Part shown: positions 1-10,663 of the stretch, one piece after another
Position numbering within the stretch: the first letter of the stretch is position 1
How the letters are laid out: every line of letters begins with the position of its first letter
Notes under the pieces: generated by a model
Database searches by the model: none
What the model was told of the DNA's origin: nothing
The model's input: the letters and a program-made list of their open reading frames with translations, nothing else
NCBI GenBank assembly: GCA_032718565.1
Contig: JAVGVS010000024.1
Location: 1 to 64,000, forward strand
Direction: 5' to 3'
Source of the DNA: Distichodus sexfasciatus
Lineage: Eukaryota; Chordata; Actinopteri; Characiformes; Distichodontidae
Length of the DNA: 64,000 nt
Translations under genes and position numbers: made by a program

Positions 1-36
1 ATTATATTATATTATATTATATTATATTATATTATA
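1..36. repeat. (ATTAT)n microsatellite
   Basis: Seven uninterrupted pentamer units run from the window edge and end at AGCTC. The array may continue to the left of the window. Confidence 0.95.
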
Positions 37-900
37 GCTCAGTTCTTAATGTGACGTCACGAAAGATCGAGGAAATGCAATGTTTTAAAATATATTACAT
101 TCATTAAACAACATATAAAGTATTTCTACTCTTTGGCAGTCACTGAAAAAAATCACACCTCAGAGATTATCCAGTTTTTTCCATAAATAAAAGCCTAAAC
201 ATTGTCAGGTTTTCCTGTAAATTAGTTCAATTTTTTCTGTGAATAAACAGGAAAAAAATATCAAGAGACCTATTTTATACATGAAGATAACTGAGGTTCA
301 AAACTGTACATTTAACACGAGGTTCAAAACAGTGCCATTAACTGTCCACAACTGTCCAGGAAAAGTAACATATTTTACAATATATTACAATATTTGTACT
401 CTTTGCCAGCCACTGAAAAATCATGAAGGGTATCATATTTTGGTGTTTAATAAGAGGAGGAAATTAGGAAATTATGAGGCAAAATCATTTTATTTTTATT
501 ATTCGTTTTCAACAACCAATCATCTTCAATTAACTTTAATTTTCTATGTATATAGATATCAGTCAAATGATGGATCAAAGTTAAGAGCTTCAGAATTTTT
601 TTTTTTACTTCTCAATAATTCTCAACAATTCTAAGACATTTTCCAAGATCCTGGTGAGTTTCTTATTTCAAATCTTTAATCCATAACTGAATGCTGTATG
701 TTAATTCTGTACATATGCATAAACAAGAATATTTTGCTTTGCTTCAGTTAGTTTAAGGGCTAAAGGGTAAACTTCCAGGAGTTTCTAAAACTCTAAACTC
801 ACAACAGTTTGAGTGCATCTATAAATCATATTTAAAAAAATTCTAATAATTTGCATGAATTAGTTTCGGGAGTTGTGTTGACTCACAAAGTAATTTAGTT
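37..900. other. AT-rich unique DNA with an imperfect internal duplication
   Basis: No gene is seen. The stretch at 127-150 (TACTCTTTGGCAGTCACTG, then A-run) returns with two substitutions at 397-420, each preceded by an ATATATTACA-type stretch, so this segment holds an old local duplication or two copies of an unrecognised repeat. Reading frames here are low-complexity and resemble no protein family. Confidence 0.5.
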
Positions 901-1380
901 CTTCAAAGACACAATACTGGGATGACGACATAAGCAGGCAAATAGCAAAGCCGTGCAAAGTCAGTCAAGGCCAAGACGTTGCATCATCCTCCATATTCCA
1001 TCATTAAACAATTATTCATTCAGAGCTGCTGCTGCTGTTTCCAATCTCACCACTAGATGACAGCATTGTACTTTAAATGTGTTGCTCTCACTCGGGCTTT
1101 CCGAGTAATCAGTCGATTATCATTTAAAGCATTTGTCAATGTGTCTAACCCAAAGTTGCGTCAGAAAATGGCAAACTTCTCTCTTGCACTGCAAATAAAT
1201 GCATAAAAAAGATTGACACAAAAAGCTTGGCAAGATAGCAAGACTGAAAGAGAGAGAGACAGACAGACAGAAGCACATTTATTATTCATATTCATCAGCT
1301 GCAGTGTCTCCATTCGGCCAAAACTCTCACACATCTTTTGGTAAATAAAAGATAAATCCACGCCGGCTCTGTTGATGCAC
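901..1380. other. Unique DNA, no gene seen
   Basis: Moderately GC-balanced sequence with a short GCTGCTGCTG run near 1026 and an interrupted GAGA/GACA tract at 1250-1270. No coding potential or repeat family was recognised. Confidence 0.4.
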
Positions 1381-1386
1381 AGATTT

Positions 1387-1461
1387 CACGTGACGTGTCA
1401 GTACACGAACTCCGGCTGTTGCATTTCACCACAGGCTACGGGGAAGAACGAGTGTCACGTG
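1387..1461. promoter_or_regulatory. Paired CACGTG E-boxes
   Basis: Two perfect CACGTG cores lie at 1387-1392 and 1456-1461. The second sits in the near-palindrome GTCACGTGTGAC. CACGTG is the known site of USF/MYC/TFE-type bHLH-zip proteins. Function here is inferred from the motif only; spacing is 69 bp start to start, just upstream of a (GA)n tract. Confidence 0.3.
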
Positions 1462-1463
1462 TG

Positions 1464-1466
<3 letters not shown>

Positions 1467-1501
<35 letters not shown>
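1467..1501. repeat. (GA)n microsatellite
   Basis: Uninterrupted GA dinucleotides over about 35 bp. Confidence 0.95.
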
Positions 1502-1504
<3 letters not shown>

Positions 1505-1631
1505 GGCCCAGGCATTTCCACACATCCTGCTGAAAATGATAAAATCGGAGGGGTAAGCGCTCGTGTCTCACTTGGCACTTTGACATAGCAGGCAGAGAGA
1601 AGGTGCCAGGCCTGGGATCACAACCTCCTCC

Positions 1632-1654
1632 CTCTCTCTCTCTCTCTCTCTCTC
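1632..1654. repeat. (CT)n microsatellite
   Basis: Uninterrupted CT dinucleotides, about 130 bp after a (GA)n tract of opposite polarity. The two could pair as a hairpin in single-stranded DNA. Confidence 0.9.
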
Positions 1655-2040
1655 CATCCCTCCCTTTTTCCTGTTAGCAGGTGGCCTGCCAGAACGCATA
1701 AAGCCTGCATCATACTTTCCCTGTCTGAGACGAGGAGAGCCTTTTTTTAATCTTTTTTTTCTCTGTGAGAGGACAGAAGGGAACAGCAGTGTGGTCAGTG
1801 TGTCTCACTTCCCCTCCCCGGGAACATAAAATCACACACACACCGTCCAGCGATACGAGTGAGGTAATGACATCACCCCTCTCGGGCTGCTAGAGATGGG
1901 ACCGAATGGCAGATTTGTGCTGAAAAAGAGGGAAAGACACTGACTGCTTGTTATGCAGATTGTTCTGCTTGACACCAGTGTTGGATTCATATCTGACAAA
2001 AAACCTGGACATTCCCCCAACCCGACCAACGACCCGACCA
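1655..2040. other. Unique DNA, no gene seen
   Basis: Pyrimidine-rich at its start (T runs near 1743-1761), then mixed sequence. Short open frames have no recognisable domain. Confidence 0.4.
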
Positions 2041-2125
2041 ATGTCATCTGACCTATGACATTCCCCCTGGACAGTCCATTAAAAAGGACAGTCCCGGTAA
2101 AACCAGGACAGGTGGCAACCCTGCT
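2041..2125. repeat. Possible old repeat (CCGGTAAAACCAGGACAGG type)
   Basis: Short inverted words (CCTGGACAGT/GGACAGTCCC, GTAAAACCAGGACAGGTGGC) resemble the end of a dispersed fish MITE. Only one copy lies in the window, so the call rests on texture. Confidence 0.25.
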
Positions 2126-2700
2126 TTCCAGAGTCAGTGTTTCTGAACTTCAACCAAATGTAGCTTAAAGTCTGAATAAAATGAGGAAGAAGACAAAGAC
2201 AGCAAGTAACCATTAGTAAATGTTGTATTAATAAGTGTACGATGATAAAAGGAACGAATTGGATAAATTAAAAGTTTTTTAAAAAAAGTAAACGCTGAAA
2301 TGATTACGGGAACAACTGAAAGCTAAAACTGAAAATTTGAAAAACCAGAGAAATTGGGATACAAATAATTCAAAATAATATATATTTAAAGCTTCAATGA
2401 ATTGGTAATTACTCAAAACAGGAAAGCGATTCAGCTTCTCAGGTTGCTGCTGACAGTGTGTTCCATCCTTAAGGTGCATAACGGCTAAAAGCTGCTTCCC
2501 GCCATTTTTGATTTTATTTTTTTATTGACTCTTTCGTATGTGGAGGAGCTCACAGTTAGATGATCTAGATGGAGTGAAGACAGGTAGAAGATCAGTGATA
2601 TGGGAAGGTGCTTTGTAAGTAAATAAAAGAATTCAATTTTTAAAACCCACTCTAAAAGACACCGGTAACCAATGAAGTTCACTCTTTGAGAAAAATGACC
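2126..2700. other. AT-rich DNA, nothing recognised
   Basis: A and T runs and ATATAT motifs. No gene, repeat family or structured motif could be supported. Confidence 0.5.
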
Positions 2701-2840
2701 AGGGGTCTCCTATGAGCTCAGACTCGGGACCTTACGTCTCATCTGAAGAGCGGAGTCGGTTTTATCGTGCAGTGCACTGGGGCTTTGGGATCCACACAGA
2801 CTACAGGACGGTGCCCCCTGTTGGAGCCACAAACACTTTA
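2700..2840. repeat. Possible dispersed repeat ending GTGCCCCCTGTTGGAG
   Basis: The segment containing GGGATCCACACAGACTACAG followed by GGTGCCCCCTGTTGGAG resembles a motif I have seen repeatedly in fish genomic repeats. No second copy lies in the window; the call is tentative. Confidence 0.25.
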
Positions 2841-3400
2841 TTGCTCTGATCATTTTTAATGATTTGCTCCCCTAAGTCCCCTAAATTAATTTATTACAAA
2901 ATGTAACAATAATGAACATGCTTTGGAAAGTTAAAACTGATCAGTCCTTAGTCAATTTTCCATTATTAGTCTCTGCAATGCTTTTTCCCAGTAAAAGCTA
3001 AAGCTAGCTTCTTTGGCACCTCAATAGCTGCAAAACAGGAGGTTTGATCTACGTGGATGTGCATGATATCAGGTCAGTCCAATCAGACATCAATCGCCGA
3101 TTCCTAGAAAGGAAATGTCACGGCCCATGGGCATGTGGAGGTGGCTGATGGACGAGCAGGAGAAAGCCGTTATTAATAAAGGCTGTAGCGAGAGCTCGGC
3201 GGGGCGTGTGGCTGGCCGGTGTGTCGTTTCCCTGGCAGCTCCATCATCAGCGGGGTCGTGGGACGGCCTCGTCACTGTCTCTTCTCGTGCTGTCTGTCTG
3301 TCCGCAGTGTCTCCAGCTACTGTCACCCTCGTCGTCCGGAGGGCCGGGAAAAGTTGGCAGCAACCACACCAGAGCTGAAGCCAGTGTCAGGGCAGCGACA
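2841..3400. other. Unique DNA with a GC-rich block (3115-3380)
   Basis: The block at 3115-3380 is markedly more GC-rich than its flanks, with overlapping open frames on both strands. Open frames on both strands are expected where TA-containing stops are rare. None has a recognisable domain, and no convincing splice pair was seen. Confidence 0.35.
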
Positions 3401-3800
3401 TCCAAAAAGAAAAATATTGCATAACATAATAAAAATAATATTGTACTGCATAATACAGTAAAACGAATACATAGATGGACCTTAAGTTGATGCAGTATAG
3501 TCTTATTTATATTATTTACTTCATTTTTAATATTGCATTATGTAATAAAAATAATATAGTGCAATATTGCAACAAATTAAGGTTAAATATATTATTATTT
3601 TATTATTCATATATCTTTATTCATATTGCATAACATAATAAAATAATATATATAATAATATTGCATCAAATTAAGCAAATTATGCAATAATAATATAATA
3701 AAAATACATATAGACTTCAATTTGATGCAACATTGTTCTATGTATTATTATTATTTTTTTATTATATAATGCAATATTAAAACACAATAACCACCATAAT
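3400..3800. repeat. AT-rich low-complexity tract
   Basis: Degenerate ATAATA/TTATTA sequence. GCATAACATAATAAAAATAA near 3420 returns at about 3628 with a one-base difference, and TTGCAACAAATTAAG/TTGCATCAAATTAAG pairs also occur, so the tract contains diverged internal duplications. Confidence 0.6.
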
Positions 3801-5060
3801 CACAGTAACAACAATGGAACTTTTCTGCACTTTTCTTAAATTTTTACTTTAGTATAAAAGATATTTTTATGAAAAACAAAAGGGTTGCCATTTCCATCAC
3901 CAAAGTTAGGTCTGTCCTCAGTCTGCATCTGAAGAGTCTGACATTTGTCTCCAACGGTTGTCTTGGGCACACACGCCCCTGAACAAAAACTATTTAAACA
4001 TTAAAACAATTTAGTATTAGACTCTCTAAAATATAACATAACCCAGCACATCCACAAACCAATGAAAATGCACTCTGTACCAAACTTATTTAGCATCTAA
4101 AAACCAATGTTGGATGAACGGACATTGTAGTTGTTATACTATTTTGATTTCCCGTAATGTAATTCTTCTACATAACTTCCAACCCTAAATGTGGGTGTTA
4201 CTTGTGGTTTAAAGTTAAGAGCATTGGGATTCTGTTGTTATTCTGTTGCGGTTTTCTCCAAAAAATTCTGTTATTTTTCCCGTGAAACATTTATACTGTA
4301 GTTGACCAGTCTGACCACTAGTGGCCACCCTTTTCCCATGTGCACATCTATGTTGATTATCATTCTTTCCTTCCTGTCAATGTTTCTCCTTTTTGTCTTG
4401 GTCTCACATTTGCCTTCTCATGTGCTGTGTTTATATTCTTTCAGTTTTCCTCATTCTTCCCATTGCCTTTTACTTTCTGCGTTTTCTTCATTTGGGGACA
4501 TGTGCAGAGGTTCTTTTAGTGCTATCACACAATAATGTTAAATGCCTGTTTAAAAAAGATTTTTCCACCCTTTAAATAGTGTATAAAACAGAAAAGTGTT
4601 GGGATTCTGTGAAATGATCAGATCTACTTTCGATTTTCTACTAAATAACGTCTAATTATAGTGATAGCCATTTTGATCATTTAAGGAAAGAGGCTTCAGA
4701 GATCGACAGGAAAGATTTAATGCAGATCTAATGTCAGAATTCCCTTAATGACGATAAAAACAGTTCATGTTGCTAAGTGGGAATGACCAGTTTGAAAGTA
4801 CAAAGAAAATGCTCAAATGTTTAACATTGTTAGCTTATCAACCTGTAGAGGAAGGAGGATGAGAAGGAGGACAATCACCAACTTGAGTTTACCCAAAAAA
4901 CTGAATTTGAAACATTGCCGAGCCAGAGAGATTGGAAGCGTCTCTATCGTCTTGATTCTCCCAAGTGCCCCACTGAACAAACCAAAAACAGCTCGGCCAG
5001 AGAGCCGTAATTAGCTGACCGCCTTTTTTGAAGCTGGTCCAGAATTTTATTTATGTCCAT
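3801..5060. other. Unique DNA, nothing recognised
   Basis: Mostly AT-rich sequence. The hydrophobic reading frame around 4300-4535 is a by-product of T-rich DNA and has no start context, splice context or family resemblance. No repeat family was identified. Confidence 0.45.
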
Positions 5061-5863
5061 GTAAAGCTTTACGTTGAACCCTTGACCCTTGATAGCAATA
5101 ACCAGCGAATGAGCATCTCTTTACGCAGCATGGCGTTTGCAAAAAGACACCAACAGAAAACCAGTCAACATTTGTCAAAGTGTTGACAGTCTCGCAGGCT
5201 CCACAATGTAAGATAATGAGCTAATGGGTGCTAATTTTCAAAAAGATTCTAATGCTGTTAACAGGGACGAAGCTTTCAGAACGTAGCGTATTATCTAACA
5301 ATCTTTACATCACTTTATTACACGTTCCATATGAAATTAAATGTTTGGGGTTGTGTTTAAAGGGCAACCATGTTTTGGTGGCATGATTAAAATCCACCAT
5401 AAAAAGCACCTCGTAAATGAATTGTGATATCGGCCCGCTTTCTTTTCCATCACGCTAATCTCTTATGGATTTTTGCACTTCGAGAAACAGATTGGAAACA
5501 TAATAACTGTTTCTGGGATTTAAGCCGTGGTCATAAATTCAGCCGCGACTCTGAAAGAAGGAGAGGGTGGTGCAAGAAAAGACTTAAGAGCTCGGTAGAA
5601 ACCGCAGCCTGGGGTACGCGTTATGAAATCTCTCAGTCATCATCTATTTTGCTCCAGTGTTCTCGGCGTGCCTCTCATGCTTTCAAACATGCAAATCCGC
5701 GAGACCACCTTGAAGTGACTGAAATCGCTGAGGGAGAAATTTGACGCGTTCGCTCTACGTGTCCGTGTCCAAGTGAAAATTAATTAGCGGGGTGCCGTGG
5801 AGGTTTTAATTCCACACTGTTCAAGATGTGAAGATTTCACTTGTGTGGTAGAATTCAGCTCTT
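5061..5863. other. CNE-like unique block with POU octamer
   Basis: Non-repetitive, GC-balanced sequence containing a perfect ATGCAAAT octamer (5689-5696), AATTAATTAG near 5779 and TAAT cores. A 106-codon frame at 5424-5744 shows no domain. Its texture resembles vertebrate conserved non-coding elements. Conservation is inferred, not measured. Confidence 0.3.
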
Positions 5864-6032
5864 ACAGAGAGCCATTTTGTAATTACTGGAACAGTCTCTC
5901 TGGAGCAACTTGGCGTTTACGGCCTTGCTCAGGGGCCTAACGGTAAGAGTTCTGGCAGAAGGATGGAGCTGCATTTGAACCTACAACCTCTAGGGACCAT
6001 AAGGTTGGGGGTTCGTATCCCAGAAGAACTCA
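5864..6032 (-). mobile_element. V-SINE-like tRNA-derived SINE fragment, rearranged
   Basis: Reading the minus strand there is a tRNA-like B-box (GGTTCAAATGCAG) and then the body motif CCCCTGAGCAAGGCC and CCAAGTTGCTCCAGAGAGA, shared with copies near 18.8, 28.5, 38.2 and 55.2 kb. Directly beyond it (about 5997-6030) a plus-strand head motif (CATAAGGTTGGGGGTTCG) follows, so two heads face apart. This is a rearranged or double insertion. Confidence 0.6.
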
Positions 6033-6929
6033 CAAACACAGTTATATATACATTACATATAATGTAGAAATGCTAGAAATCTGCAGTGTGTCATCCATTC
6101 ACACAGGCTTGTCTGATGATTCACAGAAAAGAAAAATAAAACAAATACGCAACACATCTGAGCACACAGCCTTGATTACGCTTTCATTTTCACTTACAGT
6201 GTGAACACTATCCTCAAAGCGGAATATGTTGGGGGGAAGCATTAGCGTGCAAATAGAAGCAAACAAGTGCACCCTATTTTTGTGGTACAGGAGTAGATTC
6301 TCTCTTTTTTGGCTGAAGTCAGCTCTTTCAGTGGACAGCGTGCTGACGGATGTACGAGAAGCGATGCATTATTTATGCCGTCCACGATTCACCGTTCAAA
6401 TGAAAAGCCTAATAAGGCCTGCTCGGAATAAACAATACACTGTGTTACATTAGCTCTCCAAGCAAGTGTCTTAAGGCTTAGCTTTTAATGAAATCGAAAC
6501 TGGAGTACTGTCCAAAAGCCCTCACATTGTGCCAGGAAAATGAGATAATGGGTACAGCGATTTATATGCGTAAATACTATTCCTTTAGACCGTATTAAAA
6601 ACACTGGGTAAGAAACTCTGGGTCTTTGGAAGTACAGTATGAAGAAATATGGGCTGGCTCAAGAGTTTTGCATGACACTGTATGTCATAACAAAATGATG
6701 GCCATATTTACACATGATCAGTTACAATTAGGCTTCTGCACAAATTATTGAAAAATATTGCACAGACTCTGGTTGTCCACTACTGTTAAAATATATGCAC
6801 AAACTTAAATGTTAGTCGGACTTTTTAAGAGATACTGTTTTATTAATAGATTGGATATAAAATTTTCATATTGAAACTGTTTCTAACCTCCAGTGTAAAA
6901 GTCAATTTCCACTTTTGTAGGTAATACTG
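6033..6929. other. Unique DNA, no gene seen
   Basis: Mixed sequence, moderately CNE-like between 6160 and 6480 and AT-rich after it. The 75-codon frame at 6226-6453 has no recognisable domain. Confidence 0.4.
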
Positions 6930-7170
6930 CATCCTAACTGACTGTCTGTCTACCTCTATTTCTAGTTTAAAGTTATGTTTAATATTCCATTTCTAGTTTA
7001 AAATGTATATTTTGTATTCTATTTATATATGTTTATTCCGTGTGCCTTATTTGTTCTTTGTTACCTATTTTCTATTGAACTGAAACTGAAAAAACTGGAG
7101 CCACGCTGTTTCGTCTCTCTGTATATCTGTACAGTATATAGCAGAGATGACAATAAAGGTTACTTAACAA
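6930..7170 (+). mobile_element. Possible LINE 3' tail
   Basis: The block ends in a GTTTCGTCTCTCTGTAT motif, then GACAATAAAGGTTACTT. That arrangement, a TTTCGT-type motif followed by ATGACAATAAAG, closes many fish non-LTR retrotransposons. No reverse-transcriptase sequence is present, so this would be a heavily 5'-truncated copy. Confidence 0.4.
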
Positions 7171-7311
7171 TCGACCAAGTCAACTCCACATTGCAATAAC
7201 CAATAGAGATTAGAGTCAATGAGCTTCATTCACCAATTTTTAAAAGTAAAAAATTACAACATCACTCAGCTGTAGAATTGAAGAAAACCCCAAAAACAGT
7301 TTTGCACAATC

Positions 7312-7411
7312 AGGCTTGCAATAAAATTAGCATGTTTGTAGATTCTCAAATACAACATTAGTAAATGTCGGAATCTTCCTGAAAACTGTAAGTGATTTTT
7401 AAGAACAAACA
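7312..7411 (+). repeat. Dispersed repeat, copy 1 (pair with 41.1 kb)
   Basis: TGCAATAAAATT, then about 35 bp later AACATTAGTAAATGTC, ATCTTCCTG and AAGTGATTTT, in the same order as at 41092-41225. The right edge is interrupted by the MITE starting at 7414. Confidence 0.45.
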
Positions 7412-7413
7412 TA

Positions 7414-8031
7414 TGTGACCCTCCACGGCAAAACCAGTCGTTTGTCGCAACGGAGGTTTCCGAGAAAGACGAGCGTTTATGCTGCGTGGGGTAAAATTTT
7501 GGATTTTTTGTTTTTAGTGTTTTGAAACAGTGGAAGGTCTATACTGTACTGTTGTGAATCAATTTCGAGCTGAAAAACTTTACCCTTTCCATCCTAAGCG
7601 ACTTTCTTGGTGAAATTCAATTCCAACCTAATGTTAAAGAAGTTTCTGTTTTGACAGCTCTCTCAATATTTACGAAGTAAATCCACCGGTTGACTAGTAG
7701 AATGTTCTCGGAATCCATCTCCGTCTCGAGTTCAGTTAACCCCTACTTGGGTAGGCTATCCGTTATTGGCTGTGAATGCAAAGCGTAGCATTGACCGCTG
7801 CTGGCGTCTGTGAGTGCTTCGATAGAACTTCGACGGCAGATTTCTCCGTTTCTCACTTGGCGTGACAGGAGAAACCCGACTCCTTTGAATGTTGATATCT
7901 CAGTCATATGTCGTCCGATTCATTTGATATAGGTATCGTTTTGAAGCTTGATTTATGCCCTTTCATGAAAACATAATAACTCAATTTTGTAAATTTGCGA
8001 CAAGCGACTGGTTTTGCCGTGCAGAGTCACA
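7414..8031 (+). mobile_element. MITE family A, copy 1 (618 bp, TA-flanked)
   Basis: Terminal inverted repeats of about 35 bp start TGTGACCCTCCACGGCAAAA and end in the near-complement. TA dinucleotides flank both ends (7412-7413, 8032-8033), as expected for Tc1/mariner-type targets. Two related full-length copies lie at 10098-10663 and 18135-18751. No transposase is encoded, so it is non-autonomous. The superfamily is inferred from the TA flanks only. Confidence 0.85.
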
Positions 8032-8044
8032 TATTCTTAACAAT

Positions 8045-8449
8045 GGGTTCATTAAAGAGATTTTCTCCTGCTTAAACTGTGCTGTGAAACCCTTCAAATT
8101 GGTCTTGTTATCGAACCAGACTGTGGTGTTTTTTGGACTATCATCAAATCACCTTAAAAAGCCATTTTAAAATCAACTTCATCAAAGAACAATGTGGCAA
8201 ACTAACTTAGTTGCTAACAAACTTCTTTTTAAGAATCGTTAATAAATGACGTCCACTGCTGGTGAAAAGAGCATTGGATGTCTAGAAAATGTCTAGTTCA
8301 TTCAAATCTTCTCCTGCTTAAACTGAAACCTTCAAGCTGGTCTCAGTACCGAATCAGATTATGTTGTTCTTTGGACCCATTATTGACATTACGCAACGCC
8401 AATCAAAAAATCAACTTCATTAAAGAACAAATGTTATTATGTGGCAAAT
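8045..8449 (+). repeat. Direct duplication of a ~160-bp unit
   Basis: The unit at 8045-8202 (TTCTCCTGCTTAAACTG early, ATCAACTTCAT.AAAGAACAA late, ending ATGTGGCAAA) recurs at 8294-8449 in the same order with indels. The spacer is about 90 bp. The duplication sits directly beside MITE copy 1. Confidence 0.75.
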
Positions 8450-8459
8450 AGGACGAGAG

Positions 8460-8810
8460 TCAGTTGGTGGCGTTGGTTTTCTCTCATACTTGAGTTCCGA
8501 ACATTGACACCTTGTCTCAAGCGAACGCTCACCAGAATTGATCCCCCAGTTATTATGGAAATCCTCCAGGATGATGGCTGTCCAGGACAGGAAGGTGACC
8601 CCACGATCTGAGGGTTTGGTTCAAAATAAGGACCATATGGTAAAGGTGCCACTCAAGTACTCATAAGCAAGGTACCGTCCTCATGCACGGCTCCCCAGGT
8701 GCTGCCTGTTAGCTGCCCACTGCTCCTTCATGAATGGGTCAAATGCAGGATTAATACGTGGTTCTGGTGCACTGTGGTGTGTTCACAATGACAAATAATC
8801 ACTCATTTTA
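8460..8810 (+). mobile_element. SINE family S1 copy, 5' part disrupted
   Basis: It begins CAGTTGGTGGCGTTGG, is interrupted by about 120 bp of unrelated sequence, then resumes at about 8592. The body has the family words GTACTCATAAGCAAGGTACC, CTGCCCACTGCTCCTTCA and TGGGTCAAATGCAG, and the tail GTTCACAATGACAAATAATC. Twelve copies of this tRNA-derived family occur in the window. Confidence 0.8.
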
Positions 8811-9460
8811 ACTCTTTAATTCACCTTAAATCAATAACCAGTAAGTAAAGCCGTCTGAGGTCCTCATTGATCTGTTCATTTTCAGGAATACGGGAATGTC
8901 TAACATCAACTCATATGTTCTTTACACCAAGATGTCCTGAAACGACCTTTCTGACATTTTATCCAGTAAGAAAAAGCAAAAGAGTTATGAGTAGGAACCA
9001 AAAAGACACCTCTGTGTCCTTCCCCATCATGGGAAAGGGAAGCTCCTAAAATGAGCCACTTAGTGAAGAGGCAGCGACCCTCGAAAAGTTCTGTCTTCAG
9101 CAGCTACCCACTGCAAGTCTCTCAGACGCAGGGAAATCATTAAAACGTATCCCAAGGTTAAATTCTTCCAACTTGACTGACGTGCCGTTCCGCACTTACA
9201 CCAATTGTTTGGATCACTTTCGCATGCTTGCCTTGTCTGCCTCCTACTATTTGTCTCCTTCCCACCCCCAAATTGCCAACGCACCCATAGACCTCCTGTG
9301 CGTGCATTATCCCCTTTATGCAAATGTGCACTGTCAGAAATATGTACCTCTGAATAATTCATTTAAGAGGAACCTGCCGTGATTTGAAAGCGTTTGCTCT
9401 TCCTACGAGGACGGCTGTATGTGATCAGTCAAAAGTCTATACATCGCAAATAGTAATAAT
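8811..9460. other. CNE-like unique block with POU octamer
   Basis: Non-repetitive sequence with ATGCAAAT at 9318-9325, followed by GAATAATTCATTTAA. Two short antiparallel open frames overlap at 9060-9382; neither has a domain. Conservation is inferred. Confidence 0.3.
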
Positions 9461-10097
9461 TTCACCCAAGGAACGCCTCAAATCATATGGCACACGACTG
9501 CATTCAACTTGAATGTTTTATTTTTATGCTAAAAACATTTGAGGCAATAATGTATGTGAAATAAAAAAGCTAGAAATATCAAGAATTTGTTTATTTTTAA
9601 TATTTGTTTCTAAGCCCATACCATAGTTGTTGTCCGATTTTCCATTTTGCACTCAAATAAAAACAGAAAAAATGTAGTTTAGTTTTATTTTTAATCTAAC
9701 CTAAGTGGGGTGACCCAAAAGTGAGCAGTAGACGCAAAAAATAATTAAAACAACAGGAAAAAAAAGTCTGATTCTTACCGTCGAGAATCAAAACAAAGCA
9801 ATCCATCTTTATGAGCAGTACTGCACTAAAAGAAAACAAAAAAACACATTCATATTCCATATCAACCGCAAGTAATGTGACCTGAAAGTGACAAAATCTC
9901 AGATAAAGAAGAGTAACCCTCCTACTGCCAAGGAACAAAATGAAGCTATCCATTCTCCTGAGCAGTAAAAAAGAGTTGTTTACATATATATTTTGATCGA
10001 CCACATGTAATGGACACTTCCAGGTCACACCACTTTCAACCAATGACAACAAAAATGAAATATGAGTGTATGTTTTCCATTTTTCTTTTTTTTCCTT
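9461..10097. repeat. AT-rich DNA with an imperfect ~165-bp tandem duplication
   Basis: About 9785-9895 and 9935-10060 share, in order, CAAAA..AAGC.ATCCAT, GAGCAGTA and an AGTAATGTGACC/TGTAATGGAC segment. The copies are strongly diverged. The 139-codon minus-strand frame across it is T-rich noise. Confidence 0.45.
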
Positions 10098-10663
10098 TGT
10101 GACCCTCCACAGCAAAACCAGTCGCTAGTTGCAACGGAGGTTTCCGAGAAAAACGACTGTTTATGTTGCGTGGGGTAAAATTTTGGATTTTTTGTTTTTA
10201 CTGTTCTGAAACAGTGGAAGGTCTATACTGTACTGTTGTGAATAAATTTGGCTGAAAAACTTCCCCTTTCCATCCTAAAAACGTGACTTTCTTGAAGTGA
10301 GGAATTCAATTCCAGCAGAATGTTAAAAGTTTCTGTTTTGACCGCTCTACTTCAATATTTACGGTAAATCCACTGGTTGACTAGCGTGAAGATATTTCTC
10401 CGGAATCCATTTTCATCTCCCGAGTTCAGTTAACCTAACGCAGGTAGGCTATCCATGTGGCTGTGAATGCAGCGTAGGCTACCGTAAATACAAAGATAGC
10501 CACGACCGTAATAAGCGTCTGTGAGTGCTACGTCGATAGTCAACTTCAAAGGCAGATTTCTCCGTTTCTCACTTGCCGTGACAGGAGAAACTCGACTCGA
10601 AAACATAATAACTCAATTTTGAAAATTTGCGACAAGCGACTGGTTTTGCCGTGGAGGGTCACA
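10098..10663 (+). mobile_element. MITE family A, copy 2 (566 bp)
   Basis: It has the same terminal repeats as copy 1 (TGTGACCCTCCACAGCAAAA at the left, complement at the right) and collinear interior. The stretch present in the other copies around CTCCTTTGAATGTTGATATC is deleted near the right end. Flanks are TT on both sides rather than TA. Confidence 0.85.
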
